Source: Rufibacter hautae
Lineage (GTDB): Bacteria; Bacteroidota; Bacteroidia; Cytophagales; Hymenobacteraceae
Reading direction: 5' to 3'
NCBI RefSeq assembly: GCF_008271695.1
Contig: NZ_VKKY01000002.1
Coordinates: 558,001-622,000, forward strand
DNA length: 64,000 nucleotides
Shown: positions 1 through 6,801 of the stretch, piece after piece
Numbering within the stretch: position 1 is the stretch's first letter
Layout: every line of letters starts with the position of its first letter
Notes under the pieces: generated by a model
The model's input: the letters and a program-made list of their open reading frames with translations, nothing else
The model's database searches: none
What the model was told of the DNA's origin: nothing
Translations under genes and position numbers: made by a program

Positions 1-842
1 GCGAAGCCGCGGATTTTGGCGATTGGTTTCACGCCCAGTTCCTCGGCCTTCTCTTTGCTCATCAGCAGCAACGCCGCGGCGCCATCATTGAGGGTTGAGG
101 CGTTAGCGGCAGTAACGGTACCCTCTTTATCAAATACAGGGCGCAGGCCTGGGATCTTGTCAAAGTTCACCTTGCTGTATTCTTCATCCTCGGTGATGAA
201 GATTGAGTCTTTCCCGCGCTGCGGGATCTCAATAGGCACAATCTCGTCTTTAAGGAAACCGGCTTTGGCCGCGGCCGCGGATTTGCGGTAAGAGTTGATG
301 GCGTATTCGTCCTGCATCTCGCGGGTGATGCCCAACTCACGGGCGGTGTTTTCGGCGGCGCTGCCCATGTGGTAGTCGTTGTAGACATCCCAGAGGCCGT
401 CTTTCACCAAGCCGTCAATCATCTGACCGTGACCCATCTTGGCCCCGAAACGGGCTTTGTCTAGGTAATACGGCACGTTGGACATGCTCTCCATACCGCC
501 TGCCACGATGATGTCTTTGTGGCCCAGCATGATGGCTTGCGAGGCGAACATAATGGCCTTGGAACCCGAGGCGCACACTTTATTGATGGTGGTACATTCC
601 ACTTCGTATCCTAAACCGGCGCCAATGGCTGCCTGCCGGGCGGGTGCCTGTCCCACGTTCGCCGACAACACATTGCCCATGATCACTTCCTGTACCAGGC
701 TTTTGTCTACCCCGGCTTTCTCCAACGCGCCTTTGATGGCGATGGCACCCAACTGAGGAGCCGTCAGGCTGGCCAAAGCTCCGCCAAAACTCCCGATTGG
801 CGTACGAACCGCCGAGATAACATATACTTCTTTCACTTGCAT
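1..842 (-). CDS. acetyl-CoA C-acyltransferase (thiolase), 3' part beyond window
   Basis: Degradative or biosynthetic thiolase, which condenses or cleaves acyl-CoA (acetoacetyl-CoA or 3-ketoacyl-CoA). The frame is open from the ATG at 842-840 to the left window edge, giving about 280 of the usual ~392 residues. It begins MQVKEVYVISAVRTPIGSFG, the normal thiolase N-terminus, and has the nucleophilic cysteine loop NKVCASGSKA (Cys90), then GGMESMSNVPY and NASTLNDGAAAL further on. The C-terminal catalytic His and Cys motifs lie outside the window. The start is chosen because the thiolase fold begins there and a stop lies shortly upstream. Substrate chain length cannot be read from this part. Confidence 0.93.
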   Translation of the reverse strand, partial: MQVKEVYVISAVRTPIGSFGGALASLTAPQLGAIAIKGALEKAGVDKSLVQEVIMGNVLSANVGQAPARQAAIGAGLGYEVECTTINKVCASGSKAIMFASQAIMLGHKDIIVAGGMESMSNVPYYLDKARFGAKMGHGQMIDGLVKDGLWDVYNDYHMGSAAENTARELGITREMQDEYAINSYRKSAAAAKAGFLKDEIVPIEIPQRGKDSIFITEDEEYSKVNFDKIPGLRPVFDKEGTVTAANASTLNDGAAALLLMSKEKAEELGVKPIAKIRGF

Positions 843-1245
843 AGCAGTAGTTTTTCTGGATTATCGGTTTGAAATTAGGAGTTCTCTCAATAAAAACCAA
901 ACGCTTGTTAGGTTGAAAGGGTTCTCACTTGTAAAACAAAAGTCTGCAGCAAGAAGGTAGAAGACCAATGTTGAAGGTTGTTGAGCAGAACAATAAAAAT
1001 CAGCAAATCCATTTTAGGTCTGTTTTCAGAAATTCAGGACTAAACTGAAAGTTTATTTCATCAATAATCAGCCTAAATTAAATCTTGGGTATCAATAGTC
1101 TTTCTTGCTGTAGTTGTCACCATAATGGTAAGTATTGCTTCATTCCCCAGACCGTTGGTTCTTTTGACTAGTCTCTTTTAGCTTATATAAGCTGCAACTG
1201 CTTTAAGCCTTTTTTCCTGAAAACGGCCAATAATCAGCTTCGTAT
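843..1245. other. intergenic region with two hairpin-core copies
   Basis: No gene is visible. It holds two degenerate members of the window's intergenic hairpin family, at 1013-1044 (TTTTAGGTCTG with CAGGACTAAA) and at 1202-1233 (GCC and GGC flanking a T-run and A-run). The second lies just downstream of batC and could end its transcript. Confidence 0.5.
1202..1233 (-). repeat. hairpin-core copy downstream of batC
   Basis: Degenerate copy of the family described at 49642-49701. On the minus strand it reads GCCGTTTTC, a short loop, then GAAAAAAGGC. It begins 13 bases after the batC stop codon, so it may act as a terminator or 3' end stabiliser. The stem is short and imperfect. Confidence 0.4.
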
Positions 1246-2154
1246 TTACCAATCTGGGGTGTTTTTGTCAGTTGTTTTGGTTTTTCTGCGAGGCAGTTGC
1301 TGCAGGTATTGGGCTTCTTCCTGACGCATAGCATCCAGTAACTGGCGGGCTTTTTCGGGGGAGAGCTGCAGTTTCTTTAGGCGTTCAAAGCGGGTTTGCA
1401 GCAAGGCATCTTCTTCGCGGGCGGCTTGGCTGCTTCTTCTGTTGCCGCCAGTGGCATTGCTATCCGGTCGTCCCTGGTTGCTGTAGCCTTTGTTCAATCC
1501 CTCATTCCTTCCGAAGTTTTCTTGCTTGTTCTCGGTTCCTGTGCCGTTCTGCGGAGTTGAAGCGCCTCCATTGGCGGTATTTCCTGGGCCTGTGCTTTGG
1601 TAACTGTTGGGGGCACCTGCTGCTGAACTGCCGTTTGCATTTGGTTGCCTAGAACCGCCCGGCCCATTCTGGTTCGTTCTCTTTTGGGGTGGTTTGGGTC
1701 CCTGGCGTTTTTCGGGGTGCAGCAACAAGTATTTCTGGAGCAGTTCAAAATTATAGCGGGCGGTGGCGTTCGTCTCCCTAGCTTTTAGGGCTTGTTTGCA
1801 GAAATCAATGGCTTTGGGGTAGTTTCCTTCCTCGGCTTCAATGACGGCTAACTGGGTAGCCACCGTGGAGAGCAGTTCTTTGTCCTGCGTTTTCAGCAGG
1901 GATCGGTAAAGCGGGGAGGCCTGGCTATACTCGTGCAGGTGAAAATAGGAGTGGGCCAGGTTCAGGGTGACAGTGGCGGGGGCTTGGCCGTCTTCGGCGT
2001 CGCGCACTTTTTCATACAACGCCGCAGCCTGCAGGTACTCCTTTTGTTTGTAGGCAGCCTCGGCTTGCTGACTGAACAGGTTCCGCTGCGCAATGCGTTG
2101 GAAACCATCAAACGGCAGGGAGACAAGTAAAATGATAAACCACCAGTAATTCAT
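1246..2154 (-). CDS. batC: BatC-like TPR protein
   Basis: Tetratricopeptide protein of the Bacteroides aerotolerance (Bat) group, thought to act with VWA-domain Bat proteins at the membrane. It has an N-terminal hydrophobic segment (residues about 3-15), TPR-like helices at about 30-140 with the pattern AEAAYKQKEYLQAAALYEKV, then a Gln/Asn/Gly/Ser-rich low-complexity region (about 148-245) and a charged helical C-terminus. The start ATG overlaps the batB stop region by four bases, so the two are translationally coupled. The symbol rests on gene order and the TPR architecture. The biochemical function of the family is not established. Confidence 0.75.
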   Translation of the reverse strand: MNYWWFIILLVSLPFDGFQRIAQRNLFSQQAEAAYKQKEYLQAAALYEKVRDAEDGQAPATVTLNLAHSYFHLHEYSQASPLYRSLLKTQDKELLSTVATQLAVIEAEEGNYPKAIDFCKQALKARETNATARYNFELLQKYLLLHPEKRQGPKPPQKRTNQNGPGGSRQPNANGSSAAGAPNSYQSTGPGNTANGGASTPQNGTGTENKQENFGRNEGLNKGYSNQGRPDSNATGGNRRSSQAAREEDALLQTRFERLKKLQLSPEKARQLLDAMRQEEAQYLQQLPRRKTKTTDKNTPDW

Positions 2155-3119
2155 ATCTTAAGCACCTGTATTGTCCATAAAACATCCAGCGCAATGAGCA
2201 GCAGGGCGGCCAGCAGGGGGTAAAGGTATTTATTTGCCGCTACCTCCACCACTTTGGCCTGGCGCAGCTCACTTTTAACGGTATTCACTGCGCTCAGCAA
2301 ACGCGACATCTCACTTATGTTCTGATTTATCTCAAAGTAGTTGCCTTTGGTACGTTGGGCCACCTCTTTTAAAACATTGGCTTCTAGTTTGGTGAGCACA
2401 GTTTGGCCATTGCCGTCTTTCTTAAAGGTACGTCCCTCGGGAATCTTACCGCCGGCGTAAGTTCCGATGCCCACGCAGTACACCCGCACGCCTTGGTACA
2501 CCAAAGTCGCCAAAGCGTCCTGCATATTTTCCCCGAATGTCTCGCCATCAGAGAAAATCACCAGTATTTTGGAGCGTTCCACCTCTCGGCTTGTTTCGGT
2601 TTCCCTGAACTTCTGGCTAGCCAACTGCAAAACCGGACCCAATTGGGCAGCCTCTGCGGGAGCCAAGGAAGTGCGCATGGATTGCACGAAGAGGTCCAAC
2701 GCGCCGTGGTCGTAGGTAAGCGGACTGAGCACGAAAGCCTCGGAGGAAAAGCCGATGAGCCCAATGCGGTCGGCGTTGGAGTTTTGGATAAACTCTTGCA
2801 GTTCCAGCTTTACCTTCTCCAGCCGCGAAGGAGGCACGTCCTGGGCTTTCATGGACTGGGACAGGTCCACCGCCAGGTACACATCTTTGCCGTTGGTCCT
2901 TATTTCTTTGGTCATGGCCCCGAAAGATGGTCCTAGTAAGGCCACCACCAACAGCCCCATGTAACTACTCCTGATAATGGCTTTGACGTAGATGGCGTTC
3001 GCCTTTTGAGAAAACTGCCGGGCCAGCCGCTTTATCCTGAACAGGTAACCGCCATAGAGCACCCCAAAAAGGAGGAAGAAGAAAAACTCCATGGAAGTAA
3101 AAGGCAAATACCAAGTCAT
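2151..3119 (-). CDS. batB: BatB-like VWA-domain membrane protein
   Basis: Inner-membrane protein with a von Willebrand A domain exposed to the periplasm. Two hydrophobic segments occur near the N-terminus (about 10-25 and 50-68), then the VWA domain starts with VYLAVDLSQSM, which contains the metal-binding DxSxS motif, and continues with IGLIGFSSEAFVLSPLT and ILVIFSDGETFG. A last hydrophobic segment (about 298-318) anchors the C-terminus. The length of 322 residues fits BatA/BatB. It is followed directly by batC. No BatA, MoxR or DUF58 gene lies upstream, where tRNAs on the other strand begin, so the operon is partial here. Confidence 0.82.
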   Translation of the reverse strand: MTWYLPFTSMEFFFFLLFGVLYGGYLFRIKRLARQFSQKANAIYVKAIIRSSYMGLLVVALLGPSFGAMTKEIRTNGKDVYLAVDLSQSMKAQDVPPSRLEKVKLELQEFIQNSNADRIGLIGFSSEAFVLSPLTYDHGALDLFVQSMRTSLAPAEAAQLGPVLQLASQKFRETETSREVERSKILVIFSDGETFGENMQDALATLVYQGVRVYCVGIGTYAGGKIPEGRTFKKDGNGQTVLTKLEANVLKEVAQRTKGNYFEINQNISEMSRLLSAVNTVKSELRQAKVVEVAANKYLYPLLAALLLIALDVLWTIQVLKI

Positions 3120-3340
3120 AGAAAAAGGCCAGTGCTTTATAGTGCGGCGGCAAGTTATAAAGAAAGAAACAAACGCCCGTTGCCCTTCTTTAGGCTACAA
3201 GACCGCTAGGGCAGGTGGTAAACACAGATGAAACGTCTGCCGCGAAAATAAATTTCAAAATTTCTCCTGGGCTAAGCCATTGTCATAGAAGCGGATGGTG
3301 GCCGAGGGAGCGGCAAAGGGGAAATTTTTTTAGGCGGGGC

Positions 3341-3373
3341 TTTGGTAATCTCATTTTAGTTCGGCTATATTTG
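3341..3373 (+). promoter_or_regulatory. promoter of tRNA-Ser, Bacteroidota type
   Basis: TTTG at 3341-3344 and TATATTTG at 3366-3373, separated by 21 bases, fit the -33/-7 consensus of the Bacteroidota primary sigma factor (TTTG, TAnnTTTG). The tRNA starts 28 bases after the -7 box. Confidence 0.75.
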
Positions 3374-3400
3374 CACACTCTTTAACAGAAAGGGATGCCC

Positions 3401-3489
<89 letters not shown>

Positions 3490-3511
3490 GAAGTTTTTTT
3501 TGAAATTAAAT

Positions 3512-3542
3512 TTTGAAAAGAAAACTTCATTTAATATCTTTG
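3512..3542 (+). promoter_or_regulatory. promoter of tRNA-Pro/tRNA-Arg
   Basis: TTTG at 3512-3515 and TATCTTTG at 3535-3542 with a 19-base spacer match the Bacteroidota sigma consensus exactly. The next transcribed feature is tRNA-Pro at 3602. Confidence 0.78.
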
Positions 3543-3601
3543 CACCGCAATTACGGAGAACAGAAGGTTTGAGAAGTTGGTCACTTTGTAATTGCAGGAC
3601 T

Positions 3602-3675
3602 CGGGGTGTAGCGTAGCCCGGTATCGCGCCACATTTGGGATGTGGAGGTCGTAGGTTCGAATCCTGCCACCCCGA
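3602..3675 (+). tRNA. tRNA-Pro(TGG)
   Basis: A 74-nt tRNA. The acceptor CGGGGTG pairs with CACCCCG (3668-3674), discriminator A3675. The anticodon stem CCACA/TGTGG encloses loop TTTGGGA, giving anticodon TGG at 3636-3638. The T-arm GGTTCGAATCC is present and CCA is not encoded. Confidence 0.97.
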
Positions 3676-3740
3676 CGAAAAAGGATGAGTAATGTTGGAT
3701 GACTACAAAGACATTCTCCATTACTCATTTTTGTTTCGAT

Positions 3741-3814
3741 GGTCTCGTAGCTCAGCTGGATAGAGCAACTGCCTTCTAAGCAGTAGGTCTTTGGTTCGAA
3801 TCCAAACGGGATCA
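3741..3814 (+). tRNA. tRNA-Arg(TCT)
   Basis: A 74-nt tRNA. The acceptor GGTCTCG pairs with CGGGATC (3807-3813) through two G-U pairs, discriminator A3814. The anticodon stem ACTGC/GCAGT encloses CTTCTAA, giving anticodon TCT at 3775-3777, which reads AGA/AGG. T-arm and D-arm are normal. It is probably co-transcribed with tRNA-Pro. Confidence 0.96.
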
Positions 3815-3824
3815 CTTAGAAATC

Positions 3825-3864
3825 AGCCACTTATAAGGTAAAACTTGTAAGTGGCTTTTTTGTT
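3825..3864 (+). terminator. rho-independent terminator of the tRNA unit
   Basis: The stem AGCCACTTATAAG pairs with CTTGTAAGTGGCT (3844-3856, one wobble) and is followed by a run of T. It sits 10 bases after tRNA-Arg. Confidence 0.85.
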
Positions 3865-3984
3865 TGTACACATTTAGCATCAATTTGCCCTATCACTTTC
3901 CCTCTAAGCTCACATTTAAGCTTTTCATAAATTTCCAAACAAAGAACCTCTCCTTGACATAAGGTCTCATTATGTGCCGCAGGC

Positions 3985-4019
3985 CACAAACAAAAAGGCC
4001 CCTCAATCAGAAGGGCCTT
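3985..4019 (-). terminator. terminator of the GlcG-like gene
   Basis: AAGGCCC (3995-4001) and GGGCCTT (4013-4019) form a hairpin. Reading the minus strand it is followed by TTTTTGTTTGT. It lies about 30 bases after the stop of the gene at 4050-4451. Confidence 0.78.
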
Positions 4020-4049
4020 GATGGGGGAGGTTAGAGAGGTTTTAACCTG

Positions 4050-4451
4050 CTATGCAAGGGCTCTCACTCCGGCCTCCGCCACCGCATGGTCATTCTCCAC
4101 CGTGCTTCCCGACACCCCAATGGCCCCGATGACCTCACCGTTGCCCCCCATGATCGGGAGCCCGCCCGGGAAGGTAATGAGCCCGCCGTTAGAATGCTCT
4201 ATGTTGTAGAGAGGGCCGCCTGGTTGGGAGGCCTGTCCCAGGTTGCCGGTGGGCATGTCGAAGAAGCGCACCGTCCTTGCCTTACGGATCGCGATGTCAA
4301 TAGAGCCCAGCCAGGCCCCGTCCATACGGGCGAAGGACGTCAGGTTGGCCCCGGCATCCACCACGGCGATGTTCATTTTCAGGTTCAGCTCCCTGGCCTT
4401 CTCCAGGGCTGCTCTGACTGCTTGGTCGGCCTTTTCCAGTGTTATTCCCAT
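4050..4451 (-). CDS. GlcG/HbpS family protein (DUF336)
   Basis: Small protein of the GlcG/HbpS family, a fold used for haem or cofactor sensing and found near glycolate and diol genes. From the ATG at 4451-4449 it has 133 residues and starts [19 protein letters not shown], followed by the family signatures [24 protein letters not shown]-like [28 protein letters not shown] and a C-terminal [12 protein letters not shown]. The frame is open 38 codons further upstream, but that extension has no family similarity and lacks the normal N-terminal helix, so the internal start is preferred. It stands alone with its own terminator. Ligand unknown. Confidence 0.85.
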   Translation of the reverse strand: MGITLEKADQAVRAALEKARELNLKMNIAVVDAGANLTSFARMDGAWLGSIDIAIRKARTVRFFDMPTGNLGQASQPGGPLYNIEHSNGGLITFPGGLPIMGGNGEVIGAIGVSGSTVENDHAVAEAGVRALA

Positions 4452-4785
4452 TTTGCTTGCGTATGTTCGGTTAGATGAATGATATGGTGCTTGATCCAGT
4501 ATCTGATACTCTAGGCAACGGGAAAGGTTGGTGCAACCAGTACTTTGGGTGCAGATGGAATCCAATCGTTATAAGGGCACACCCGAAAGCACCTTCTTAG
4601 CGGACGTTACTTAGCTTTACATGACTATCGATTATATACCAAGAAGTAAGGCCCTGCTTATTACTAAGGTTGGATGAATAACGTTCCAGCAAAAAATGCA
4701 TTAACCTATTTCTTGCGTAGAAAGGCTGATAAGCCAATTTATTTTATGCAGGAGTGACGGTTGGGCTGAACGGTTTTAATGCTTT
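4452..4785. other. intergenic, nothing recognised
   Basis: AT-rich stretch between the GlcG-like gene and the DUF4269 gene, both on the minus strand. No ORF with coding character, no strong inverted repeat and no consensus promoter were seen. Confidence 0.4.
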
Positions 4786-5337
4786 TTAGCCCTTACTTGG
4801 CAGATAGGGTTTTAATTTTTCTTCATATTTTAAAAGTTCAAGATATGGATCTCCCTTCAATCCTAAAGCATGGGCAAAAGCCGGTTCCGTTTTAAATCCT
4901 TGCTCCTTAAGTTCCCTAATGGTTTGCCTGAACTGATTCCCCTTGGAAAGTAGAAAATAGTACTCTACTACCATGTGCCTGTAAGCATACTGCTCTTTCG
5001 AAGGTTTATTCTGCCCGAATATTTCAATTTCAAAGCCTTCAACCATAAAATTGGCAATTACGGTACGTTGATCCTGAACCATTGTATCAACTATCTGAAA
5101 GCCTTTACAACCGGAGAAATATTTTAACAGAATAAGCTTGAATTGATTGATATGTTCCCAGTAACAGACAATGTCCAGATCACTATTTGCTATATCAATG
5201 TCTATCGGAACTGTCCCTACCAATAGGGGGGAATAAGGTTGCAGACATTCCATTATTGAATATTGAGTAAGCACAGTATATGCGTCCTGTTGCTTTGGAG
5301 TACCTTTCTTCAGATATTCAATGATAGTGAAATCCAT
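4786..5337 (-). CDS. DUF4269 protein, nucleotidyltransferase-like
   Basis: 183-residue cytoplasmic protein of the DUF4269 family. The segment GTVPIDIDIANSDLDIVCYW (about 42-61) has the glycine and spaced aspartates of a minimal nucleotidyltransferase fold (G..PI..D...SDLDI), and further conserved parts are FEIEIFGQNKPSKEQYAYRHM and a C-terminal FAHALGLKGDPYLELL. No signal peptide or membrane segment. A TAnnTTTG box lies on the minus strand at 5365-5358, 20 bases upstream of the start. Whether it transfers nucleotides is not known. The gene is in an AT-rich patch, which suggests acquisition by transfer (inference). Confidence 0.8.
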   Translation of the reverse strand: MDFTIIEYLKKGTPKQQDAYTVLTQYSIMECLQPYSPLLVGTVPIDIDIANSDLDIVCYWEHINQFKLILLKYFSGCKGFQIVDTMVQDQRTVIANFMVEGFEIEIFGQNKPSKEQYAYRHMVVEYYFLLSKGNQFRQTIRELKEQGFKTEPAFAHALGLKGDPYLELLKYEEKLKPYLPSKG

Positions 5338-5433
5338 TCTTTTAGTAAACCTTTCTGCAAACGTATTTTTGTAAAAGACGGCAAGGCCTTCGGCCGAAGA
5401 TGGCGTTTACACATTGTTAGCTTTAGTTCAATA

Positions 5434-5982
5434 TCAATCTCTGCTAAAAGCCAATGCGAAATATTCATCTGGAAGCATTTTGAGTTCTTTAATCAATTTC
5501 ACCTTTTTATTTTCAGTATTGCACTCAAGCTGGTCTTCAGCGACTGTTAGGCAGCTTTCCTGTCCGTTTATGTGGAGGTAGAGAAGGTGATAAGGCATAG
5601 GTGCTACAAATCCACCACAATCCTTGAGTACGACAACTGATTGTAATGTACTGATATTCAGCAACCTAAATTGTTTCCTGCTTCCCGAGATTTGTATTTC
5701 GCCAGTCTTCTTTTTTATACCATGCTCTTGCATCTTTTCCACTATCAGGATTTGGTAAACCGCATTTCCTGAATTCCAGAGAATTTTGCTGTACCCGATT
5801 CTACTGTAATGGTTGTATATGATTATAGAATCAATTCCTGAATTTCTAAGACTATCAGTAATCTGTTTAGACGTTTTCAATAAATTGGTGACGTGTTGGC
5901 TACCACAAATGGCGATACTTCCCTGTCCGTGAGATTTTATCCCGATTAGGAGTAAGCAAGATATAACAAGTATGAATTTCAT
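5434..5982 (-). CDS. hypothetical secreted protein
   Basis: Not recognised. 182 residues from the ATG at 5982-5980, chosen because the signal peptide MKFILVISCLLLIGIKSHGQ begins there, with likely cleavage after SHG. The frame extends six codons upstream. The mature part is mixed alpha/beta with a few Cys residues and no transmembrane helix, so it is exported, probably periplasmic. Codon use is AT-rich, like the neighbouring DUF4269 gene and unlike the flanking regions. No operon partner is evident. Confidence 0.6.
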   Translation of the reverse strand: MKFILVISCLLLIGIKSHGQGSIAICGSQHVTNLLKTSKQITDSLRNSGIDSIIIYNHYSRIGYSKILWNSGNAVYQILIVEKMQEHGIKKKTGEIQISGSRKQFRLLNISTLQSVVVLKDCGGFVAPMPYHLLYLHINGQESCLTVAEDQLECNTENKKVKLIKELKMLPDEYFALAFSRD

Positions 5983-6267
5983 TATATGAATTAAAGCCAA
6001 CTAATAGATTAGCAGAACAACTCCGGTTATTGAACCTATGTGCGGAGTTAACATCCGTTTATCCATCTACCGTTGGTCGAATAAACGGAACTAGACTGCC
6101 GAATATAACATATATGGCTTAATAGACGCATTAGCAGGTTAAGTTTTCGCTTCAAAATAAAACGTGCTTAATATTTCTTGTTTGCAGCTAGTCTGCGAAG
6201 GTTCTGGCGCTTAGTTTTCCTTCAATTCAAGCAAATGGTAGGATCGTAGTAAGAAAATCGCACATAC

Positions 6268-6324
6268 GGGTGTAAAAAAATAGATCGCTCACCTCGTACG
6301 GTGTGCGATCTATTTTTTACACCC
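6268..6324. repeat. 57-nt near-perfect hairpin, terminator-like
   Basis: The left arm (6268-6288, GGGTGTA, A-run, TAGATCGC) pairs with the right arm (6305-6324, GCGATC, TAT-run, ACACCC) with one bulged A. After a T-T mismatch the stem resumes with CACC/GGTG around a 6-nt loop. T-rich arms make it terminator-like on either strand, yet the nearest genes point away on the left and are absent or tiny on the right. Confidence 0.7.
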
Positions 6325-6371
6325 CGATCACCCCTTGTTTGATAGAATCCTTTATAGATTTAGCTACACCC

Positions 6372-6401
6372 TTGCATAAAAGGCAATAAAATTTACATTT
6401 G
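6372..6401 (+). promoter_or_regulatory. consensus promoter before a 33-codon ORF
   Basis: TTG at 6372-6374 and TACATTTG at 6394-6401, spacer 19, match the Bacteroidota consensus at every defined position. An ATG lies five bases downstream, so the transcript would be nearly leaderless. Confidence 0.6.
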
Positions 6402-6406
6402 TAGAT

Positions 6407-6508
6407 ATGTCTGAACATATAGGCAGAACCATTGAAGAGGCCATGGCTTTTTGGTTGTTCACCGCCTTTTGCCTGTGTGCGTTTTGGATGGTTTTGAGAG
6501 TGGTTTAG
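6407..6508 (+). CDS. predicted 33-residue single-span membrane protein
   Basis: A short ORF from ATG 6407 to TAG 6506-6508. It has a polar N-terminus (MSEHIGRTIEE) followed by one hydrophobic, aromatic-rich segment (AMAFWLFTAFCLCAFWMVLR) that would span the membrane once. Support comes from the consensus promoter immediately upstream and from the protein's membrane-like composition. Against it are the very short leader and the absence of any recognised family. An alternative start is the internal ATG at residue 13. Nothing nearby suggests a function. The preceding long hairpin would isolate it from upstream transcription. Confidence 0.4.
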   Translation: MSEHIGRTIEEAMAFWLFTAFCLCAFWMVLRVV

Positions 6509-6801
6509 AAGGCCAAAGGTAAATTTTTGCAAGAGATACAGGATATGTGGGTTGCACATTAGGTATATCCTTGGGACTATAGCCAGACGCTTTGTTGTTT
6601 ACAAGCGCCTATCCCGTATTTCCAGCAACAAGCCTGGGAATAAACAGGGGTAAACCCTTCATATTTAAATGCAGAGGATCTGCTTGCCAGAGGCTTAGGC
6701 AAAGGTCGGCTTGTCAGAAGAGAAGAAGTTGCTCAAGCCTGAATCCAGCCAGTTCAGTTGCTTTTTTTAAAATATAAGCAAAATACCAATCTGACGATCA
6801 C

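Larger units (their letters stand above)
5983..6406. other. intergenic region with several hairpins
   Basis: Non-coding and AT-rich. It holds two small adjacent inverted repeats (AACTCCG 6019-6025 with CGGAGTT 6043-6049, and CCGTTTAT 6055-6062 with ATAAACGG 6081-6088), the long hairpin at 6268-6324 and the promoter at 6372-6401. Confidence 0.5.

Noticed and set aside
2403-2936. 177-codon plus-strand ORF inside batB
   Set aside because: Complete shadow of the VWA-domain gene, which has conserved motifs.
3531-3815. 94-codon frame on the minus strand
   Set aside because: It is the antisense of tRNA-Pro and tRNA-Arg; its GGRIRTYDLHIPNVARYRAT stretch is the well-known false protein produced by tRNA-Pro antisense.
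5338-6110. integron-like attC sites around the DUF4269 and orphan genes
   Set aside because: Several imperfect inverted repeats occur, but no matching core sites (GTTRRRY/RYYYAAC) and no consistent gene orientation or integrase.
6317-6559. 80-codon minus-strand ORF over the hairpin
   Set aside because: It runs through the long hairpin and is antisense to the promoter and small ORF; composition is random.
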